NCBI RefSeq assembly: GCF_011800755.1
Contig: NZ_JAATJW010000004.1
Span: 1-64,000 of the forward strand
From: Listeria valentina
GTDB lineage: Bacteria > Bacillota > Bacilli > Lactobacillales > Listeriaceae
Reading direction: 5' to 3'
DNA length: 64,000 nucleotides
Part shown: piece by piece, positions 1-6,072 of the stretch
Layout of the letters: each line of letters starts with the position of its first letter
Numbering within the stretch: the stretch's first letter is position 1
Program-made: the position numbers and the translations under genes
The notes under the pieces: model-generated
The model's input: the letters and a program-made list of their open reading frames with translations, nothing else
Told to the model about the DNA's origin: nothing
The model's database searches: none

Positions 1-125
1 TCATTATATCCAATAAGCTACTAGATATATTAAATTACTTTGGAGTTTGTATTTTTACTCCTCATTTGAATATAAAAATATAGTTTTTCTTCAGGTTGAA
101 AATGAATAACCATCACATTCGAACC

Positions 126-144
126 AAGAGTTTGGGACATAAAT
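126..144 (+). repeat. Left terminal inverted repeat of the IS relic
   Basis: AAGAGTTTGGGACATAAAT. The reverse complement of the right end reads AAGAGGCTGAGACATAAAT, so most positions match. Confidence 0.6.
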
Positions 145-164
145 CCCAATCAAGTGAAAATTGA

Positions 165-649
165 CCTTATCTTGAGCAGGAGGATACTTTTCTTTGTCCA
201 AACGGACAAAGGGTCCCTTTTAAGAGGTATCAAACGAGGCAAGATGCGTATGATTTTAAACGGCAACTGAAAATCTATGAATGTGAAGACTGTTCGACTT
301 GTATGTTGCGTTCGCAATGTATGAAAGGAAAAGAACCTAATCGTACACTTCAAAAAATAGAAATTGGGAATATTTTAAAGTCTACGCCAAACACAAGCTT
401 TCAGAAGAAAAAACAGGACACCTGTATCGACAACGAAAAGTTGATGTCGAACCAGCGTTCGCCTATCTGAAGGCTCATTTGAGTTTCACTCGTTTATCTG
501 TGCGAGGGCGAGACGCGGTGAGAAACGAATTAGGTTTTGCCATGATATGGCGGTTAACTTACGAAAATATGCCGCCAAAGGTGGCTATAAATGCCATAAA
601 ACCGGGTAGAAAATCTTTTTTTGATTTTCTATCCGGTTTTTATGTTTAG
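165..649 (+). pseudogene. IS1182-family transposase, C-terminal remnant with frameshift
   Basis: The first frame begins in-element at 165 (CPNGQRVPFKRYQTRQ, then CEDCSTCMLRSQCMKG) and carries the cysteine-rich segment typical of IS1182 transposases. Near position 360 the homology moves to another frame (NWEYFKVYAKHKLSEEK, then VEPAFAYLKAHLSFTRL and RNELGFAMIWRLTYEN), which ends at TAG 647-649. The N-terminal part with the first catalytic acidic residues is absent. The gene therefore carries both a large deletion and a frameshift and cannot make an active transposase. Confidence 0.75.
598..640 (+). terminator. Hairpin at the end of the transposase remnant
   Basis: AAAACCGGGTAGAAAATC pairs with GATTTTCTATCCGGTTTT around a T-rich loop. 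It lies inside the last codons of the transposase, a common arrangement in this family. Confidence 0.55.
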
Positions 650-654
650 TTAAA

Positions 655-673
655 ATTTATGTCTCAGCCTCTT
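655..673 (-). repeat. Right terminal inverted repeat of the IS relic
   Basis: ATTTATGTCTCAGCCTCTT. It is the imperfect inverse of 126-144 and marks the right end of the relic. Confidence 0.6.
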
Positions 674-722
674 TTATTTTTGGGTATCTTCAGCCGTTTT
701 CAGTGGGCTAATTAAAAGAGGC
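667..722. repeat. 10-bp inverted repeat overlapping the IS right end
   Basis: GCCTCTTTTA (667-676) is exactly complementary to TAAAAGAGGC (713-722), with 36 bp between. The left arm overlaps the tip of the IS right end, so this may be a nested or second element end. No coding capacity is seen inside. Confidence 0.4.
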
Positions 723-756
723 AAAAGGAGAATGAGATTTCAGGTGAAAAATGAAC

Positions 757-875
757 ATAAAAAAACCAGTATGGAAAAAGGGAGGAAACCATACTGGTAA
801 AAAGGGAGTTGGAAAAGCATCCAAAAAAAAGGGAGTAAAAATGGATGTTTTTCATTTGATAAAACTAGTTTATCG
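757..875 (-). ncRNA. LhrC-like CU-rich small regulatory RNA
   Basis: Read on the minus strand, the stretch holds three copies of CUCCCUUUUU. One is in the loop of a 5' hairpin (arms 843-847 and 818-822), one is in a single-stranded linker (about 802-811), and one is in the loop of a 3' hairpin with 10-bp perfect arms (789-798 and 765-774). The 3' hairpin is followed by seven U residues (759-765). This is the architecture of the Listeria LhrC family, whose UCCC motifs pair with mRNA ribosome binding sites (established for L. monocytogenes). A weak promoter (TTCACC 904-909, TTAAAT 882-887, 16-bp spacing) would give about 119 nt, close to the known size. The promoter and 5' end are inferred. Confidence 0.7.
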
Positions 876-1530
876 TCTGGAATTTAAAATAAGCTAGGAA
901 TACGGTGAAAATTCAATAAGAATGATTCGTTTTTGTTGTCCATAAAAATGGTCATTTGCTGGACAGTTTTGATTTTCACTTATTTTCGTGATAAATGCGG
1001 GGTTTTTAACAATAAATATTTATCCAAGACACCATCCATCACGCCTTGATCGATCAGTAACCAGTTGAGATAACTGACGAGTTGTAAAACAAATATTAAA
1101 AATAAGCTTAAAAAAGAGTTTTAACACGGTTTGAAGATTCATGCCGACTTTTCTTCATAGCATAATTGCACTAAAAGCAATAGAGGTTAAAAATTAGCAA
1201 TCATAAAATGTTCAAATTTTTCTTGTATTTTAGCAACTAAGTACCGTTTAAATTACTAGCGTACCTGCTACTCTAAAAACAAGGGCTAGTTAAAATGACG
1301 ATTTTACTAGAATTATATGTATCCAATTTTTGGTTGAATGTATCCCGATATATTATTCAGTGTATACGATGTTTGTTTTTCGATTTGGATTCACAGCAAA
1401 CCCGGGTGAAGGGAAAGTAAACGATGACGTAATCTGAAGCTAACTTATAATAAGGTCAAAAAGGCGGCAAGATTTCACCGATCAAAAAGCCGTGTTATAA
1501 AGATAAATTAAAAAGGAGAGTTTTAGATCA
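876..1530. other. AT-rich intergenic region upstream of the beta-helix protein
   Basis: No convincing gene was found on either strand. A TATAAT at 1446-1451 with a weak GATGAC 17 bp upstream is a possible promoter for the gene at 1531. A loose GGTGAA...TTCACC pairing (about 1406-1478) might form a leader stem, but I could not match it to a known riboswitch class. Confidence 0.4.
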
Positions 1531-3006
1531 GTGAGAGAAAAGAAACTTTTGATAAACACTTATGCGGCTTTAGGCGTGTTTTTAGGAATGATTATTTTAT
1601 TTGGAATAACAGATAAAGTTAGTGCACGCGAAGTTCACGTTACAACAACAAAGGAGCTTCAACAAGCTATGAAAACCGCGTTGCCGGGAGACGAAATACT
1701 CTTAGCACCTGGGACATATGAAGGGAAAATGGGGAACTCAAACAGCGGTCATTCATCATCTTATTTTAATTCCGATCAAAGTGGAACACGCGAAGCGCCG
1801 ATTCAGATGCGTAGTGAATTTAAGGATAGTCCTGCCATTTTAAAAGGACAACGACTCACTTCGGGGAACATACTTCGGATCACTGGGGATTACTGGATCA
1901 TTTCTGATTTGGAAGTGACAAATGGGCAAAAAGGAATCATGCTCGATCATAGCCACTACTCGAAGCTGAGCCATGTTTCTGTGCATCAAATTGGGATGGA
2001 AGGCGTGCATTTTCGGGATGGAAGCAGTCACAATGTACTTGAATATAGCACGATCTCTGGAACCGGCCTGGCGAATCCAAACTACGGGGAAGGCGTTTAT
2101 GTGGGAAGCGCGAAAGGAAGCTGGAAAACGTACGCGCCAGATGCGGATGCGAATACTATTCGTAAAACTGTGATCGGTCCAGATGTTGCGGCGGAACACA
2201 TTGATGTGAAAGAAGGCACGACGGGAACCGTTATTGAGGATAATATTTTTTACGGCGCGGGAATCAGCGGTGCGAATTATGCGGATAGTTTTCTGGATTT
2301 GAAGGGGAATGGAGCGCTCGTTCGGCGGAATAAAGGCTATCGCCAAGGCAACGAAAAAATTGTAGCGGCTGTGCAGTCGTCAAATCAAATTGATAGCTGG
2401 GGCAAGAACAACGAGGTAAGCGACAATGAATTTTATTTGGATAACGCGGATTGCTTCATTATGGTAGCTGGGAAAAATTCGGATGCGCTTGTGGCCGAAA
2501 ATAAGCGTTTCCCGGAAGGAAATCAGTATAAAGGGAACATCCAGATCAAAACGGAAACGCCTGCGGAAAAACTTCCTCCGGTTGCGCCAACAAATGGTCA
2601 GGTCGTGAGCGTTACTTCGGATGCGGTTCAAATTGGCTGGAGCTACCCGGATCAAGAAGCGGGGATTAAATTTAACGTGTATCGCGATGGTGTCCTAGTG
2701 GCGATGGTGCCTACGCTGCGCTTTTTGGATGAAGGGCTACAGGCGGGTGTGACGCATAACTATGAAGTGAAGGCAGTGGGCGAAACAGGGCTTGTTTCAG
2801 CGGGGATTCAGATAATGGTAAAGACGCTTGAGCCCGTTTCGGAACAGCCGGGGGATTTGCCTGAACAGCTTACAACTTGGGATGCGACACAAATTTATAC
2901 AGCGGGAGAATCCGTTTTTTACAAAGGAAAAAGATACCGAGCAAAATGGTGGACGAGAGGGAATATTCCGGGGACTGAAAAATGGGGACCGTGGGAGGAA
3001 TTGTAA
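1531..3006 (+). CDS. Secreted beta-helix protein with FnIII and chitin-binding domains
   Basis: A 491-residue exported protein with a GTG start behind AAAGGAG (1511-1517). Residues 1-33 form a signal peptide ending near VSAR. Residues about 35-345 look like a right-handed parallel beta-helix of the pectate-lyase/chondroitinase-B type, with a PGDEILLAPGTYEG opening and repeated NxxxxN rungs. Residues about 350-435 are a fibronectin type III module. The last 45 or so residues (WDATQIYTAGESVFYKGK, AKWWTRG) form a type 5/12 chitin-binding module with its conserved Trp residues. Probable role: a polysaccharide-binding or -cleaving surface or secreted factor. The substrate is unknown, and I cannot assign catalytic residues. 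It stands alone. Confidence 0.75.
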   Translation: MREKKLLINTYAALGVFLGMIILFGITDKVSAREVHVTTTKELQQAMKTALPGDEILLAPGTYEGKMGNSNSGHSSSYFNSDQSGTREAPIQMRSEFKDSPAILKGQRLTSGNILRITGDYWIISDLEVTNGQKGIMLDHSHYSKLSHVSVHQIGMEGVHFRDGSSHNVLEYSTISGTGLANPNYGEGVYVGSAKGSWKTYAPDADANTIRKTVIGPDVAAEHIDVKEGTTGTVIEDNIFYGAGISGANYADSFLDLKGNGALVRRNKGYRQGNEKIVAAVQSSNQIDSWGKNNEVSDNEFYLDNADCFIMVAGKNSDALVAENKRFPEGNQYKGNIQIKTETPAEKLPPVAPTNGQVVSVTSDAVQIGWSYPDQEAGIKFNVYRDGVLVAMVPTLRFLDEGLQAGVTHNYEVKAVGETGLVSAGIQIMVKTLEPVSEQPGDLPEQLTTWDATQIYTAGESVFYKGKRYRAKWWTRGNIPGTEKWGPWEEL

Positions 3007-3067
3007 GATTTTTTGGCAGCAGGTTAAGATCTGTTGCCTTCTTATTTGAAGCGTGTAAAAAATTTAC

Positions 3068-3095
3068 TTGCAACTCTTTTTAAAAGTGTTATAAT
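3068..3095 (+). promoter_or_regulatory. Promoter of the attenuated immunity-like gene
   Basis: TTGCAA (3068-3073) and TATAAT (3090-3095) with 16 bp between. It would start a transcript near 3102 that runs into the leader hairpin at 3125-3148. Confidence 0.65.
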
Positions 3096-3115
3096 GATCT
3101 TGTCGTAAAGGAATT

Positions 3116-3139
3116 ATGGCTTTTCAAGCAGTTGTTTAA
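3116..3139 (+). CDS. Possible 7-residue leader peptide (MAFQAVV)
   Basis: ATG at 3116 follows AAAGGA after a short gap, and the frame ends at TAA 3137-3139. The peptide's codons cover the 5' arm of the terminator hairpin at 3125-3148, so translation could block termination. The spacing to the ribosome binding site is tight (3-4 nt), so this is only a candidate. Confidence 0.3.
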   Translation: MAFQAVV

Positions 3140-3159
3140 GGCTGCTTGTTTCGTTTTTT
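3125..3159 (+). terminator. Leader terminator/attenuator
   Basis: CAAGCAG (3125-3131) pairs with CTGCTTG (3142-3148) and is followed by TTTCGTTTTTT. It lies between the promoter at 3068 and the gene at 3183, so the gene is expected to be read only when termination fails. Confidence 0.6.
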
Positions 3160-3182
3160 ATTCGTAAAAAGGGGTGCCGAAA

Positions 3183-3593
3183 TTGAATAAATCTTTTTTT
3201 GCAGAAGCAAGAAAATGTGCAGAACGATTTTGTGAAGCTTTACAATTTAATCCTGAAAAGAGTGACCGGTTAGAATCAAAAGTTGTCACTTCTTATTTAT
3301 TTGGTTTGCTTACGATGCTTGGTTCGGAGATGAACGCAGACGGAAGTGAAATTCAGGCAAGTCTTGTAGCTTCGCTGGTTCATGTTTTTGGTTTCAGTGA
3401 AAGAGATGCCTCGGATCTCTCAGCGCATGTCATTAAATGTACGGAACGTGAGAGACATCCGGCACAGTTTGCTGTCATTGAAAGAGGTCTTGAAGGTTAT
3501 ATGGAGTATTATCGTACAGGGAAGGATGCAGAATTTCCAAAAGATGTCCAAAGTATCTTGGATATTATGTATGAATTTTCCACGGTTAAATAA
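3183..3593 (+). CDS. Small cytosolic protein, possibly Imm48-type immunity protein
   Basis: A helical, soluble protein of 136 residues with no signal peptide or membrane segment. I chose TTG 3183 because AGGGGTG sits 6 nt before it. GTG 3174 is in frame but lies inside that ribosome binding site. The text MNKSFFAEARKCAERFCEAL resembles, from memory, Listeria proteins annotated as the Imm48 immunity family (partners of polymorphic nuclease toxins). No toxin lies beside it, and the LXG cassette is 17 kb away. Expression is probably controlled by the attenuator at 3102-3159. The family call is weak; that it is a real gene is well supported by the promoter, ribosome binding site and terminator. 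Confidence 0.5.
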   Translation: MNKSFFAEARKCAERFCEALQFNPEKSDRLESKVVTSYLFGLLTMLGSEMNADGSEIQASLVASLVHVFGFSERDASDLSAHVIKCTERERHPAQFAVIERGLEGYMEYYRTGKDAEFPKDVQSILDIMYEFSTVK

Positions 3594-3609
3594 TCAAACG
3601 AATGATGGA

Positions 3610-3641
3610 AGTCCGCTTTTTGTAAAAAAGCGGACTTTTTT
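3610..3641 (+). terminator. Intrinsic terminator after the immunity-like gene
   Basis: AGTCCGCTTTTT pairs with AAAAAGCGGACT and is followed by a T run. The next gene begins 23 bp later. Confidence 0.8.
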
Positions 3642-3663
3642 ACAAAAGGGAGAGAAGGACAAT

Positions 3664-4047
3664 ATGAATGAAACCGTTATGAATAGTTTTTTAATTCTGG
3701 TCATTTTAGTGATTTGCGTCGTGAATATTTTGGGAATTGTGGTCCTAAGACGGGGGCGTTTTTCACATGATCTTGTTCAGTTCGTGACAAATCAGGAAGT
3801 GAGAAACCTCTTGATTGGAGCTAAGGATGCTGAAAGAAAAAAAGCCGTGCAATATTTAACGGCTAGCATCTTAAGTTTTGTCATCGGGTTTTTATCCATT
3901 ATCCTATTCGCTAATTTAGATGGCTTTGTGTGGACCATTCTTTTTGTATTAGCTGCAATCTTAGTTAGCGGGTTGTTAGAAAAGAAAGCAGAAGAAATTC
4001 TCGGTAAAAAAATAGATCCGAAAAAAGTTGTGCAAATTTTAAAATAG
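3664..4047 (+). CDS. Small membrane protein of unknown function
   Basis: 127 residues starting at ATG 3664 behind GGGAGAGAAGG. Three hydrophobic segments lie near residues 8-27, 60-80 and 83-103. Charged cytosolic stretches sit between them (RRGRFSHDLVQFVTNQEVRN and a lysine-rich tail EKKAEEILGKKIDPKK). I do not recognise a family. The strong hairpin just upstream (3610-3641) suggests it depends on partial readthrough or on a promoter I cannot see. Confidence 0.6.
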   Translation: MNETVMNSFLILVILVICVVNILGIVVLRRGRFSHDLVQFVTNQEVRNLLIGAKDAERKKAVQYLTASILSFVIGFLSIILFANLDGFVWTILFVLAAILVSGLLEKKAEEILGKKIDPKKVVQILK

Positions 4048-4108
4048 AAAGAGGAACTAAGTCTCTAATTTTTATTTAGAATGGTTGGTTTACTAAAAAT
4101 CTTTTTGT

Positions 4109-4139
4109 TTGACTTGAAGTGGACTTCAGGGTATATACT
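4109..4139 (+). promoter_or_regulatory. MerR-type promoter with long spacer and central dyad
   Basis: TTGACT (4109-4114) and TATACT (4134-4139) are separated by 19 bp. The spacer holds the palindrome TGAAGTGGACTTCA (4115-4128). An over-long spacer with a dyad is the hallmark of promoters activated by MerR-family regulators, many of which control aldehyde-responsive reductases. No merR gene is in the window. Confidence 0.75.
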
Positions 4140-4177
4140 TCACTTGTAAGATGTTAGACAAATGGAGGTAGAGAATC

Positions 4178-5047
4178 ATGATGTTAAAAGAAACTTATCG
4201 TTTAGCAAATGGTAACGAGATTCCAAAACTTGGGTTTGGCACGTGGATGATTGATAATCAAGATGCGGCAAAAGCTGTACAAGAAGCCATTCAAGTCGGT
4301 TATCGCCATATCGATACAGCACAAGCTTATAAAAATGAAGCTGGGATAGGCGAAGGAATCCGAAACTCAGGCATTGCTCGGGAAGAAATTTTCTTAACAA
4401 CAAAACTAGCAGCTGAAATTAAAGATTATGCTGGTGCGGTTGCAGCAATTGAGGGTTCGCTTGAAAAATTGGGTCTTGATTATATTGATTTGATGATTAT
4501 TCATAGTCCAAAACCATGGGCGGAATTTCAAAGTGATGCAGATCATTTCTTTGAAGGAAACTTGGAAGCATGGAAAGCGCTAGAAGAAGCTTACCAAGCT
4601 GGAAAAATTCGTGCAATTGGGGTTTCAAATTTTGAACAAGTGGATTTAGAAAGCCTTCTTGAAAATGGCACAATAAAACCTATGGTCAACCAAATTTTGG
4701 CACATATCGGGTATACGCCATTTGATGTTATTGCTTTTTCACAACAGAATGGTATTTTGGTGGAAGCTTATTCACCGATTGCTCACGGTGAAATGATGCG
4801 AAGTGCAGAAATTACAAACATGGCTGAAAAATACGGGGTATCTATTCCGCAACTCGCCATTCGTTATTTGTTACAACTTGATTTACTACCGCTCCCTAAA
4901 ACACTGAATAAAGCACATATGGAGAACAACGCCGATGTTGATTTCGAAATTTTAAGTGAAGATATGAAGGCTTTGAAAGAGCTTAAAAAACTTGATTATG
5001 GAAAGAATACAGATATTCCCGTTTTTCGCCGTGCGACGGATCAGTGA
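4178..5047 (+). CDS. Aldo/keto reductase
   Basis: 289 residues, the usual length for the family, with GGAGG 8-9 nt before the ATG (a second ATG at 4181 is possible). It reduces aldehydes or ketones with NADPH on a TIM barrel. The catalytic tetrad is visible as Asp46, Tyr51, Lys76 and His109 (DTAQAY, TTK, IIHSPKPW), with GVSNF in the cofactor region. The MerR-type promoter directly upstream suggests induction by a reactive carbonyl or similar signal (inference). Monocistronic, closed by the terminator at 5062-5104. The natural substrate is unknown. Confidence 0.9.
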   Translation: MMLKETYRLANGNEIPKLGFGTWMIDNQDAAKAVQEAIQVGYRHIDTAQAYKNEAGIGEGIRNSGIAREEIFLTTKLAAEIKDYAGAVAAIEGSLEKLGLDYIDLMIIHSPKPWAEFQSDADHFFEGNLEAWKALEEAYQAGKIRAIGVSNFEQVDLESLLENGTIKPMVNQILAHIGYTPFDVIAFSQQNGILVEAYSPIAHGEMMRSAEITNMAEKYGVSIPQLAIRYLLQLDLLPLPKTLNKAHMENNADVDFEILSEDMKALKELKKLDYGKNTDIPVFRRATDQ

Positions 5048-5061
5048 TACATTTTGAAATG

Positions 5062-5104
5062 CACTTGCCTTTCTGTTTGAGAAACAGGAAAGCAAGTGTT
5101 TTTT
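5062..5104 (+). terminator. Intrinsic terminator
   Basis: A long stem (CACTTGC... / ...GCAAGTG, then CTTTCTGTTT / AAACAGGAAAG) with loop GAG, followed by six T residues. Confidence 0.85.
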
Positions 5105-5178
5105 AGTCAGTTGATGCTTGAGTCTCTTTTTATTGAGATATCTTGTAACTTCCTGTATAAAGAAGTGGGGGGATAGTA

Positions 5179-5688
5179 ATGCGAATTTATTTTTATGGAT
5201 GCGTTTCAATGGATGGTTACTTAGCAGATAAGGATCATAAAATTGACTGGCTTCTTGATACAGGGACAACTGAGGAGACAAATTATGATGCGTTTTATAA
5301 GCGCATGGATATCACTGTAATGGGAAAAAGAACATTTGATGATATTGCTGATATGGATGGTAGCGAATCGTTTTATGGAACGACTGAGAATTATGTCTTT
5401 ACACATGCAGATAGTCTCTCAGTGAAGAATTTTATTCCCATTTCAGGTGATGTTGTTGAAAGGATAAAAAATATGCCGCAAGATAAAAATATTTGGATTG
5501 TCGGTGGAAATACAATTTTAGCGGAGCTACTCGATCATGATATGATAGATGAATTTTATGTTCAGGTTGCGCCGGTTTTGCTTGGTGATGGAATTCCACT
5601 TTTTACACAAAAAGAAGGTATGAAACGGTTTAAATTGAAAGAGGTTCATCAATTCGGTCCGTTTGCAGAAATGGTTTTTGAAAAATAA
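5179..5688 (+). CDS. Dihydrofolate reductase-family (RibD C-terminal-like) protein
   Basis: 169 residues, with ATG behind GTGGGGGGA. The opening MRIYFYGCVSMDGYLA, the central MGKRTFDD and the WIVGGNTILAELL motif near residue 110 are those of the YyaP/YwjB-type DHFR-like family. These proteins bind NADPH on a RibD/DHFR fold, and most have no established substrate. A short GDGIPLF loop near the C terminus is also typical. It is flanked by its own terminators, so it is a single-gene unit. It is not the housekeeping DHFR. Confidence 0.8.
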   Translation: MRIYFYGCVSMDGYLADKDHKIDWLLDTGTTEETNYDAFYKRMDITVMGKRTFDDIADMDGSESFYGTTENYVFTHADSLSVKNFIPISGDVVERIKNMPQDKNIWIVGGNTILAELLDHDMIDEFYVQVAPVLLGDGIPLFTQKEGMKRFKLKEVHQFGPFAEMVFEK

Positions 5689-5710
5689 TAGAATGTTTAT
5701 AGGAATATGG

Positions 5711-5739
5711 CCTTCAGAGTAGTTTTGAAGGTTTTTTTT
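5711..5739 (+). terminator. Intrinsic terminator
   Basis: CCTTCA (5711-5716) pairs with TGAAGG (5726-5731), followed by eight T residues. Confidence 0.75.
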
Positions 5740-5904
5740 GCTGGTTAAAAAAAGTAAGTGAATGTATTTACATAATGATGGCTTTTATAGTATGATAGGA
5801 AATGTTCGAAATAAATATGTATATTATGTTACTTTTATAAAATTAATTGTGATTTTTTATACATTTTTTCCGGGCGCAAAATAACACACTAAACAGGAGG
5901 CGTC

Positions 5905-6072
5905 ATGAAGCTTAGGAGGGTTTCTGCGGGTTCTTGTAGGCAGTGTCAGAAACTAATGAATAAAAATGAGGGGAAGTTTTTTTATGTGGAAAAAGAGTAC
6001 GAAGCTTTTAGTCGCGCTCGTCATTTTTGGAGGATCATTTATTTCTGGAACAAGTTCTTTTGCGGCAGATGA
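5905..6072 (+). CDS. 55-codon reading frame overlapping the adhesin start
   Basis: ATG at 5905 follows a perfect AGGAGG after only 4 nt. The frame runs 55 codons and ends at TGA 6070-6072, overlapping the first 89 bases of the LPXTG gene in another frame. The product is Arg/Lys/Phe-rich without recognisable domains. It may be a regulatory upstream ORF or chance. The segment also holds GTTTCTG...CAGAAAC, which can form a stem before the adhesin's ribosome binding site. Confidence 0.3.
   Translation: MKLRRVSAGSCRQCQKLMNKNEGKFFYVEKEYEAFSRARHFWRIIYFWNKFFCGR

Larger units (their letters stand above)
126..673 (+). mobile_element. Internally deleted IS1182-family insertion sequence
   Basis: A 548-bp relic bounded by 19-bp imperfect inverted repeats (126-144 and 655-673), which share AAGAG at the tip and GACATAAAT at the inner end. 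Between them lies only the C-terminal part of an IS1182-type transposase, so the middle and 5' part of the element have been lost while both ends remain. A complete element of this family is usually about 1.6-1.9 kb (family knowledge). No target duplication could be identified. It is probably not self-mobile but could in principle be moved in trans. Confidence 0.7.

Noticed and set aside
729-803. A 22-codon plus-strand frame with an AAAGGAG upstream
   Set aside because: It lies wholly antisense to the hairpins of the LhrC-like RNA and encodes an unremarkable Lys-rich peptide. The RNA explains the sequence better.
1390-1490. Possible cyclic-di-GMP or other riboswitch before the beta-helix gene
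   Set aside because: Only a loose GGTGAA/TTCACC pairing and no conserved core of a known class could be found.
1840-2655. Long minus-strand frames inside the beta-helix gene
   Set aside because: No ribosome binding sites, low-complexity composition, and complete overlap with a well-supported gene.
3382-3663. Extended frame upstream of the membrane protein
   Set aside because: It crosses the immunity-like gene and a strong terminator; the ATG at 3664 has a good ribosome binding site.
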